A stretch of 26,477 nt of DNA from a virus: IMG/VR virus record IMGVR_UViG_3300022752_000334, positions 1-26,477 of that record. One strand, 5' to 3'. The translations under genes were made by a program, and so were the position numbers. The notes below the pieces were generated by a model. The model saw nothing but the letters and a program-made list of their open reading frames with translations. It searched no databases and had not been told where the DNA came from. Positions 15,198 to 20,686 of the stretch are shown piece after piece (within the stretch, counting starts at the first letter, position 1; each line of letters opens with the position of its first letter).

Positions 15198-15679
15198 CTA
15201 CAGATTGTAAAATTTCATTTACTGAATCGGCTCTTCCTGGGGGCAATTGGGCAACCCAATGGGATGAGTGTGGAAGTGATCAAGGCACCCTTGCATTGAA
15301 GAGTATTAATGCTCCAATGGGAGAAGATCATATTTCATTTAATACTTCTCCTACCTTTAATGTTAATGTGTCAGATAATAACTTTTGGAAGTTTGGTGAA
15401 AACAAAACTCTAAAATCTGTTGAAAATTATATCAAAAGCACTTACAATTCTCATTATGCTTCTGAGAATTCAAAAGTTCAAGTTCTTGATATCATCGATG
15501 CCATTGGTGATGGTGTTCCTTTCTGCCGTGATAATCTCATCAAATATTCTTCCCGCTTTGGTAAGAAGGATGGGATGTCCAAACTTGACGCATTGAAGAT
15601 TATTCATTACGGTGTTCTTCTGTATCACTTTGCTGGATTTAATAATGAAACTGCGAAATCAAACTATGAAACTTTCTGA
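15194..15679 (+). CDS. DUF3310-family phage protein
   Basis: This encodes 161 residues. The C-terminal half fits DUF3310, a family found in many phages: it opens with YNSHYASENSKVQVLDIIDA and continues with CRDNLIKYSSRFGKKDG and a helix LDALKIIHYGVLLYHFAG. These give the HY, Q-DIID, KY-R-GKKDG and LKK-type positions. The family is sometimes labelled a nucleotide kinase without firm evidence. The N-terminal half has Gly, Trp and Asn and no clear domain. The gene leads the replication operon and overlaps the sliding clamp gene by 14 bases, so expression with gp45 is coupled. A role in nucleotide metabolism is possible but unproven. Confidence 0.75.
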   Translation: MTTDCKISFTESALPGGNWATQWDECGSDQGTLALKSINAPMGEDHISFNTSPTFNVNVSDNNFWKFGENKTLKSVENYIKSTYNSHYASENSKVQVLDIIDAIGDGVPFCRDNLIKYSSRFGKKDGMSKLDALKIIHYGVLLYHFAGFNNETAKSNYETF

Positions 15680-16331
15680 TAAAACTCTTTCATTTCTTAA
15701 AAACTTTTCTTCGATTAACCAATCAATCCTTTTCAAGCAAGGAAATAAACTTCGCACAATCAGTGTGATGAAAAACATTCTTGCAGAGGCAACAATCACA
15801 GAGGAGTTTTCTAAGGACTTTGGTATCTATGATTTAAACCAGTTTCTTAACGGACTGAATTTGCATAAAGCGCCGGAATTGGATTTTAGTAATGATAGGT
15901 ATGTAGTCATCAAAGAAGGAAAAATGCGATCAAAGTATTTTTTTGCTGATTCTAGTGTGATTGTTACTCCTCCCGATAAAGATATCGAGTTTCCTAGTGA
16001 AGATGTTTGTTTCGAGTTGAGCACTGAGCAACTGGACAAACTTCTGAAAGCTGCAGCAGTCTATCAACTTCCTGATATCTCTGCTGTAGGTGAAGCAGGT
16101 GTTGTGAAACTGGTTGTTCGTGATAAAAAGAATGACACTTCAAACGATTTTTCAATCGTTGTTGGAGAAACGGAATCTGAGTTTATCTTCAACTTCAAAG
16201 TAGAAAACATCAAAATTCTTCCTGGAACTTATGAAGTTGTTGTGTCACAAAAACTTTTGTCACGATTTACCTCTAAGAATCACGATCTAACTTATTGGAT
16301 TGCATTGGAACCTGATTCAACATTTGAATGA
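15666..16331 (+). CDS. 45: DNA polymerase sliding clamp gp45
   Basis: gp45 is the trimeric ring that tethers DNA polymerase and, with gp55, activates late transcription. The ATG at 15666 gives 221 residues (T4: 228), starting MKLSDKTLSFLKNFSSINQS, and lies inside the end of the preceding gene. Typical clamp features are LRTISVMKNILAEATI, the acidic region around CFELSTEQLDKLLKAAAVYQ, and the C-terminal IALEPDSTFE. The last strand and tail match the gp45 family. The stop overlaps the next ATG (ATGA). With gp44, gp62 and gp43 it forms the replisome core in this window. Confidence 0.94.
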   Translation: MKLSDKTLSFLKNFSSINQSILFKQGNKLRTISVMKNILAEATITEEFSKDFGIYDLNQFLNGLNLHKAPELDFSNDRYVVIKEGKMRSKYFFADSSVIVTPPDKDIEFPSEDVCFELSTEQLDKLLKAAAVYQLPDISAVGEAGVVKLVVRDKKNDTSNDFSIVVGETESEFIFNFKVENIKILPGTYEVVVSQKLLSRFTSKNHDLTYWIALEPDSTFE

Positions 16332-16837
16332 ATATTTTTGTTACTAACCAATTTCCTGCTGAAAGTGCTATTTGTCTTCCTGACAAACACATAGTCAAAA
16401 TGCCACTTGAATGTTGCCAGATGTTATCCATCGTAGCATCCAAGTGGTATCACAATTATGGACCAGTTCACAAAGCAGATGGTAATCCTTATGCAACTGA
16501 AAAAGGTGCATTTCGTAATCATCCTTGCACTCAATGGGCAGCAAAAACAATTGACAATGCTTATTGGTTAATTAAATGGGGAATGAATCTCTGTGATGAA
16601 TATTCTGTTCGTTACGGCAAGACTCATTCGTGCTATAATACTCTTTTGGAGGCATATTATTTGTTTCCCAAAGGAAAATTAACAAATGTAACTCCATTTG
16701 CTCGTGCTATGCCCGACGAATGGAAATATGATAATACGATTGATACTTTTGAGGCATACAGAAGATATATTGCATCCAAACCTTGGGTTGCATCCAACTA
16801 TCTTCGTATTCCTGAACGCAAACCTGATTGGATTTAA
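16328..16837 (+). CDS. Conserved phage protein between gp45 and gp44, possible DNA glycosylase-like
   Basis: This encodes 169 residues beginning MNIFVTNQFPAESAICLPDK, then HIVKMPLECCQMLSIVASKW, then NHPCTQWAAKTIDNAYWL and EYSVRYGKTHSC. The DKH-VKM-E-CQMLS and HPC-W-N-YWL pattern is shared with a family of phage proteins that has been labelled pyrimidine dimer DNA glycosylase in some annotations. I know this only from memory, and the catalytic residue is not clear. The many conserved His, Cys and Trp suggest an enzyme. It is embedded in the clamp operon with an ATGA start and three bases before gp44, so it is made together with the replisome. A DNA repair role is plausible, not shown. Confidence 0.65.
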   Translation: MNIFVTNQFPAESAICLPDKHIVKMPLECCQMLSIVASKWYHNYGPVHKADGNPYATEKGAFRNHPCTQWAAKTIDNAYWLIKWGMNLCDEYSVRYGKTHSCYNTLLEAYYLFPKGKLTNVTPFARAMPDEWKYDNTIDTFEAYRRYIASKPWVASNYLRIPERKPDWI

Positions 16838-16840
16838 ATT

Positions 16841-17788
16841 ATGAGTCGTAATGAATTTTTGTGGGTTGAGAAGTATCGCCCCAAAACAATTGAAGACTGT
16901 ATTCTTCCCGAAAATATTAAGAAAACCTTTAAAGACTTCCTAAACAAAGGCGAAGTGCCAAACTTGCTTCTCGCAGGACCTGCTGGTTGTGGAAAGACTA
17001 CAGTGGCAAAAGCACTCTGCAATGAATTGGGAGTAGATGTTTATGTCATTAATGGATCCGACGAAGGTAGATTCCTTGATACTGTCAGAAATAATGCAAA
17101 AAACTTCGCTTCGACCGTATCGCTTTCGTCAACTGCTAAACACAAAGTCATCATCATTGATGAGGCAGATAACACAACCAACGACGTTCAACTCTTGTTA
17201 CGGGCATCTATTGAGGAATTTTCTAACAATTGCAGATTCATCTTTACCTGCAACTACAAAAACAAAATTATCGAACCCCTTCATTCTCGATGTGCCGTCG
17301 TTGACTTCACCATCAAAGGAAAGGAAAAAGCAAATCTTGCAGCAGGATTCTACGGTCGTCTTCAAGACATCCTTCAAAAAGAAAATATCAAGTTTGATAA
17401 CAAAGTTATTATCGAACTCATTAACAAACATTTCCCCGATTGGAGAAGAGTCCTCAATGAGTGCCAACGCTATTCGTCAGCAGGAGAAATCAACTCTGGC
17501 ATTCTTGCAACTTTTAGTGATGTAAAAGTAAATGATCTCCTTACGTATCTCAAAGATAAAAACTTTTCTGAAGTCCGTAAATGGGTGGTCAACAATTTGG
17601 ACAATGATTCTTCTGTTTTGTTGCGCCGCATTTATGATGCACTTTATGAGTCTCTTGTTCCTAATTCTATTCCTGCTGCTGTTTTAGTCATTGCTAAGTA
17701 TCAGTATCAAATTGCTTTTGTTGCCGATCAGGAGATAAATCTTCTTGCTGCTCTTACTGAAATTATGTGTGAGTGTGAATTCAAATGA
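16841..17788 (+). CDS. 44: Clamp loader large subunit gp44
   Basis: gp44 is the AAA+ subunit of the gp44-gp62 clamp loader. The 315 residues match T4 (319). The RFC-type opening FLWVEKYRPKTIEDCILP is followed by Walker A GPAGCGKT (46-53), Walker B with DEAD (107-110), sensor 1 FTCN (135-138) and the arginine-finger SRC (149-151). The C-terminal collar helices are present. All catalytic parts look intact. Its 3' end overlaps the Dam gene by four bases (ATGA). In T4 the next gene is 62; here a methylase intervenes. Confidence 0.96.
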   Translation: MSRNEFLWVEKYRPKTIEDCILPENIKKTFKDFLNKGEVPNLLLAGPAGCGKTTVAKALCNELGVDVYVINGSDEGRFLDTVRNNAKNFASTVSLSSTAKHKVIIIDEADNTTNDVQLLLRASIEEFSNNCRFIFTCNYKNKIIEPLHSRCAVVDFTIKGKEKANLAAGFYGRLQDILQKENIKFDNKVIIELINKHFPDWRRVLNECQRYSSAGEINSGILATFSDVKVNDLLTYLKDKNFSEVRKWVVNNLDNDSSVLLRRIYDALYESLVPNSIPAAVLVIAKYQYQIAFVADQEINLLAALTEIMCECEFK

Positions 17789-18687
17789 AGTCTCTTAAAA
17801 CTCCTTTGAGGTACCCTGGAGGTAAATCCCGTGCTTGTGAAAAGATGAGTATTTATTTTCCAGACCTCCGTAATTATACTGAATTTCGAGAACCTTTTCT
17901 TGGTGGTGGCAGCGTTGCAATTTATATCACTAAGAAATATCCAAACATTAAAGTGTGGGTAAATGATCTTTATGAACCTCTTGTAAACTTCTGGCAACAA
18001 CTCCAGATGTTTGGTGCTGATCTTTCCAATATACTTGCATCTTTTAAAAGTATGTGCAATACTCAAGATGAAGCAAGAAAACTTTTCCTAAATTCTAAGG
18101 AAAGTATCAATGATAAGACTATTCCAAATTTCAATCGTGCTGTGGCTTTCTATATTGTCAATAAATGTAGTTTCAGCGGTCTTACGGAGAGTTCTTCATT
18201 TTCTGCACAAGCATCAAACTCAAACTTCTCTATGCGGGGAATTGAAAAACTGCCTGAGTATTCAAAAATAATTGAACATTGGAAAATCACTAACTATTCC
18301 TATGATTATTTGATGGATGGAAACATGGGTGCTTTTATGTATCTCGATCCTCCTTATGACATTAAGGACAATCTCTATGGGAACAAAGGATCAATGCACA
18401 AAGGATTCGATCACGATAAGTTTGCTGCTGATTGTGATTCTTGTTTTATGGATCAGTTAATCAGTTATAATTCTGATCAACTGGTTAAAGACCGTTTTAA
18501 GAACTGGAACGCTGCTGAGTTTGATTTAACTTATACTATGAGATCAGTTGGAGAATATATGCGTGAGCAAAAGGAAAGAAAAGAACTTCTGCTTTTTAAT
18601 TATAATAAAAATCCAAAAATTCAATTTAATTTTGATGGATGCTACAACTATGATAGATTAAAAAAAGCGGGGTTGGTCGATGGCTGA
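17785..18687 (+). CDS. dam: DNA adenine methyltransferase (Dam family)
   Basis: This encodes a 300-residue D12-class N6-adenine methyltransferase. It shows the Dam start LRYPGGKS (8-15), the S-adenosylmethionine loop REPFLGGGSVA (35-45), VNDLY (58-62) and the catalytic DPPY (187-190). The region between holds FNRAVAFYIVNKCSFSGL, typical of the target-recognition part. The length is normal and I see no disruption. The target may be GATC, as for T4 Dam, but that needs an assay. GATC is frequent in this window. The gene is fitted between gp44 and gp62 with overlaps of four and eight bases. Likely roles are protection from host restriction or marking of replicated DNA. Confidence 0.93.
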   Translation: MKSLKTPLRYPGGKSRACEKMSIYFPDLRNYTEFREPFLGGGSVAIYITKKYPNIKVWVNDLYEPLVNFWQQLQMFGADLSNILASFKSMCNTQDEARKLFLNSKESINDKTIPNFNRAVAFYIVNKCSFSGLTESSSFSAQASNSNFSMRGIEKLPEYSKIIEHWKITNYSYDYLMDGNMGAFMYLDPPYDIKDNLYGNKGSMHKGFDHDKFAADCDSCFMDQLISYNSDQLVKDRFKNWNAAEFDLTYTMRSVGEYMREQKERKELLLFNYNKNPKIQFNFDGCYNYDRLKKAGLVDG

Positions 18688-19051
18688 ACTTAAAGACTGG
18701 TTAAATTCTATTAATTTTACCAAAGAAAACTTATCTGAAGATATCAAGTCTTATGCTCCATATATTATCAATCGGTGTTTATCTGGACATATCGATTGCA
18801 TAATGTATGTAAATGAAATCAATATAAATCATCATCTTGATAAAGATTTACAATATTCGTTTTATCTAAATACTTTGAGGAAAAGGAAGAGATTTTCTCC
18901 CTGGCTCCGAAAAGATAAAGTCACAGACTTAGAATGTGTAAAACAATACTATGGTTATAGTAATGAAAAAGCATCCCAAGCACTGAAAATTTTATCAAAG
19001 GCACAAATAGATTTCATTAAACAACGACTTGACATTGGAGGATCAAAATGA
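18680..19051 (+). CDS. 62: Clamp loader small subunit gp62
   Basis: gp62 is the non-ATPase subunit that completes the clamp loader with gp44. The 123 residues are shorter than T4 gp62 (187). It starts MAELKDWLNSINFTKENLSE and contains YAPYIINRCLSGHIDCIMYV and NEININHHLDKDLQYSFYLN, a pattern seen in cyanophage gp62, followed by a basic stretch RKRKRFSPWLRKDK. The position right before RegA and after gp44 (with Dam inserted) supports the call. The ATG lies inside the end of dam, and the stop overlaps the regA start. Confidence 0.9.
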   Translation: MAELKDWLNSINFTKENLSEDIKSYAPYIINRCLSGHIDCIMYVNEININHHLDKDLQYSFYLNTLRKRKRFSPWLRKDKVTDLECVKQYYGYSNEKASQALKILSKAQIDFIKQRLDIGGSK

Positions 19052-19485
19052 CTACTACGGTAGAACCTATTGTGAAGTGGGAACCAAATCAAATGGTGGA
19101 AATCACTTTAAATGAACCTGATGATTTTCTAAAAGTGCGTGAGACTTTAACTCGTATTGGAGTCGCATCACGTAAAGAAAAGAAACTTTATCAGTCTTGT
19201 CATATTTTGCATAAGCAAGGCAAGTATTATATTGTTCATTTTAAAGAACTGTTTGCTTTGGATGGAAAACATGCAAACCTGACTATAAATGATGTTCAGA
19301 GACGCAATAGAATCACAAGACTTCTTTTTGATTGGGGATTAATTGAAGTCAATAATCCCGATTTGATTGCTGATATTGCTCCACTTAATCAAATTAAAGT
19401 CATTGCCTTTAAAGAAAAAGGAGAATGGACTTTAGAAACCAAATATAATATTGGTAAAAAGGGTAAAGTAGAAGAAACCGAATGA
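19048..19485 (+). CDS. regA: Translational repressor RegA
   Basis: RegA binds the start regions of early phage mRNAs and represses their translation, including its own in T4. The 145 residues exceed the T4 length (122), with extra sequence at both ends. Family features are VEITLNEPDDFLKVRETLTR, IGVASRKEKKLYQSCHIL, YIVHFKELFALDGK and RRNRITRLLFDWGLIEV. The basic residues in the middle form the RNA-binding face. A strong GGAGG Shine-Dalgarno lies seven bases before the ATG, within the end of gp62. It is the last gene before a terminator, closing the replication operon. Confidence 0.95.
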   Translation: MTTTVEPIVKWEPNQMVEITLNEPDDFLKVRETLTRIGVASRKEKKLYQSCHILHKQGKYYIVHFKELFALDGKHANLTINDVQRRNRITRLLFDWGLIEVNNPDLIADIAPLNQIKVIAFKEKGEWTLETKYNIGKKGKVEETE

Positions 19486-19491
19486 TAAAAA

Positions 19492-19515
19492 GCGGGTTTT
19501 ACACCCGCCTTTTTT
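19492..19515 (+). terminator. Intrinsic terminator after regA
   Basis: GCGGGT (19492-19497) pairs with ACCCGC (19503-19508) around TTTAC. One C and six T residues (19510-19515) follow. An A-rich stretch before the stem could pair with the T-tract, so it may also work on the other strand. It lies six bases after the regA stop and ends the replication operon. Confidence 0.9.
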
Positions 19516-19540
19516 GTAAGAAGTATTATAATTATATAAG
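19512..19540 (+). promoter_or_regulatory. Weak promoter candidate before hsp20
   Basis: The gap between the regA terminator and hsp20 contains the AT-rich run TATTATAATTATATAAG. TATAAT at 19527-19532 lacks a matching -35. TATAAG at 19535-19540 has TTTTGT 17 bases upstream. A promoter is needed here because the terminator precedes it, but I cannot choose between these. The palindrome CCTTAAGG (19545-19552) follows and might be an operator. Confidence 0.35.
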
Positions 19541-19592
19541 GATGCCTTAAGGGTCCACACAATCAAACCTCGCTTTTAAAGGAGCTACTCAA

Positions 19593-20027
19593 ATGACTAA
19601 CCTTGCACGTTACACTGCTGCGGATCTTCCTGCCCTGATGGATAGGATTACTCGTAATAGTATTGGAATGGACGAATATTTTGATCGTCTATTTAATCTT
19701 CACGAAACTACTTCCAATTACCCACCTTATAATTTTATCAAAGTAAGCAATGTTGAATCCCGATTAGAACTTGCACTTGCAGGATTTAGAAAAAAAGAAG
19801 TATTTGTTTATACTCAAGATGGTAAACTTTTTGTCGAAGGTCAAAAAGAAGACAAAGAAACGCAGTCCAACTACCTTCATAAAGGTTTGGCTCAACGGTC
19901 ATTTACACGATCCTGGACACTCTCTGATGACACAGAAGTTAGATCAGTTGATTTTGAGGATGGACTTTTAACAGTCACTCTTGGAAGAATTGTTCCAGAA
20001 TCACATAAGAGAAAAGATTATCTATAA
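19593..20027 (+). CDS. hsp20: Small heat shock protein Hsp20
   Basis: Cyanophages of the T4 type commonly encode this holdase chaperone, which keeps unfolding proteins soluble during infection. The 144 residues hold an N-terminal arm (about 1-48), then an alpha-crystallin domain: YNFIKVSNVESRLELALAGF, EVFVYTQDGKLFVEGQK, a YLHKGLAQRSFTRSWTLSDD segment and VDFEDGLLTVTLGRIVP. The C-terminal IxI-type anchor is weak (RIVPE). A clear AAAGGAG Shine-Dalgarno stands before the ATG. It is a single-gene unit between two terminators, so it can be regulated separately. The late promoter octamer overlaps its stop. Confidence 0.95.
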   Translation: MTNLARYTAADLPALMDRITRNSIGMDEYFDRLFNLHETTSNYPPYNFIKVSNVESRLELALAGFRKKEVFVYTQDGKLFVEGQKEDKETQSNYLHKGLAQRSFTRSWTLSDDTEVRSVDFEDGLLTVTLGRIVPESHKRKDYL

Positions 20028-20030
20028 ATA
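20023..20030 (+). promoter_or_regulatory. Late promoter octamer (TATAAATA) overlapping the hsp20 stop
   Basis: An exact TATAAATA includes the stop codon of hsp20. A late transcript from here would meet the terminator hairpin at 20058-20092 after about 20 bases. It therefore cannot drive a downstream gene unless the terminator is read through. This suggests either a chance match or a short RNA. Confidence 0.45.
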
Positions 20031-20036
20031 ACAATG

Positions 20037-20098
20037 AGCTAAACTATCGTCGCCGCAGGGAGGTAACTGGCAAAATCCAGTTGACACCTCCCTTTTTT
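20037..20098 (+). ncRNA. Possible short late transcript
   Basis: If the octamer at 20023-20030 is active, RNA would start near 20037 and end at the T-tract at 20098, giving about 60 nucleotides. It would consist of a single-stranded 5' part and the strong hairpin. No reading frame of note is present (ATGAGCTAA only). The candidate rests wholly on the arrangement of promoter and terminator. Confidence 0.2.
20058..20098 (+). terminator. Long-stem terminator after hsp20
   Basis: GGGAGGT-AACTGG (20058-20070) pairs with CCAGTT-GAC-ACCTCCC (20077-20092), a 13 base-pair stem with a three-base bulge and a CAAAAT loop, followed by six T residues. This is a strong intrinsic terminator. Its 3' arm also contains the -35 box of the next promoter. 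Confidence 0.9.
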
Positions 20099-20109
20099 AA
20101 TGGTATAAT
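20081..20109 (+). promoter_or_regulatory. Consensus early promoter for the gp43 operon
   Basis: TTGACA (20081-20086) and TATAAT (20104-20109) with a 17-base spacer match the bacterial sigma70 consensus at all 12 positions. Transcription should start near 20116, leaving a leader of about 15 bases that carries only the Shine-Dalgarno GAGGTG. It is the strongest promoter in the window and should fire at once after infection to make the small regulators and DNA polymerase. Confidence 0.92.
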
Positions 20110-20130
20110 TAAAATATTGAGGTGAATACT

Positions 20131-20484
20131 ATGACTGTAAAACTTTTGTTGTTAAAATCTAATGATGATGTAATCGCGGATGTGCATGAATTATCTGTTG
20201 AAGAAAAAACTGTTGGATATCTTTTAAAAAAACCATATATTGTAAAAATTAAAACTGCCGAAGTTTTATTTGAAAATACAACAAGTAATGGAAATAATGT
20301 TGCTGTAACATTTTATCCATATATGCCATTATCTGATCAAAAAGAAATTCCAATTCCTTCTGATTGGGTAGTTACTATTGTCGAACCAATTAACCAAGTT
20401 AAGGAAATGTATGAAGAAAAAATCAATCAACAATCTCAAACTAGTAATTTTAATGAATCAACAGATTCTACTCTCACAAATTAA
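20131..20484 (+). CDS. Small Sm-like-looking protein, first gene of the polymerase operon
   Basis: The ATG at 20131 has GAGGTG at a good distance; an in-frame GTG at 20122 lies inside that Shine-Dalgarno and is rejected. The 117 residues begin MTVKLLLLKSNDDVIADVHE, then VGYLLKKPYIVKIKTAEVL, then FYPYMPLSDQKEIPIPSDW, VVTIVEP and a helix with MYEEKI, ending in a Gln/Ser/Thr/Asn-rich tail. The order of elements matches the genes at 6822 and 20453. It resembles a small beta-barrel of Sm type, which would suit an RNA-binding regulator. The position as first gene behind a consensus early promoter means it is made very early. The function is unknown. Confidence 0.75.
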   Translation: MTVKLLLLKSNDDVIADVHELSVEEKTVGYLLKKPYIVKIKTAEVLFENTTSNGNNVAVTFYPYMPLSDQKEIPIPSDWVVTIVEPINQVKEMYEEKINQQSQTSNFNESTDSTLTN

Positions 20485-20686
20485 AGAAATTGATGCAGAT
20501 CTTGGACAACCAGACTGTCAACTTATAAATCCCTTTTTGGTAGATCAATCGACAGAAACAATAATCCCTTGGTTATTAAACTTTTCATCTCAAGATATTT
20601 TTATGATTCACTCGGATAAAATATTAACTATTGCATCTCCGAGCCCTAAATTTTTGAAACTTTACGAAGATAGTATTACAGAATGA
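20453..20686 (+). CDS. Small Sm-like-looking protein before gp43
   Basis: The ATG at 20453 gives 77 residues beginning MNQQILLSQIKEIDADLGQP, with LINPFLVDQ, IIPWLLNFSSQDIFMIHSDK, ILTIASPSP and LYEDSI. It overlaps the preceding gene by 32 bases in another frame and gp43 by four (ATGA). The NPFLV, PW, ILT and LYE positions line up with NPIIV, PW, VIT and MYE of the gene at 6822. An upstream TTG would add 25 residues of shadow-like sequence and is rejected. The family is unknown. The long overlap suggests strict translational coupling with both neighbours. Confidence 0.7.
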   Translation: MNQQILLSQIKEIDADLGQPDCQLINPFLVDQSTETIIPWLLNFSSQDIFMIHSDKILTIASPSPKFLKLYEDSITE

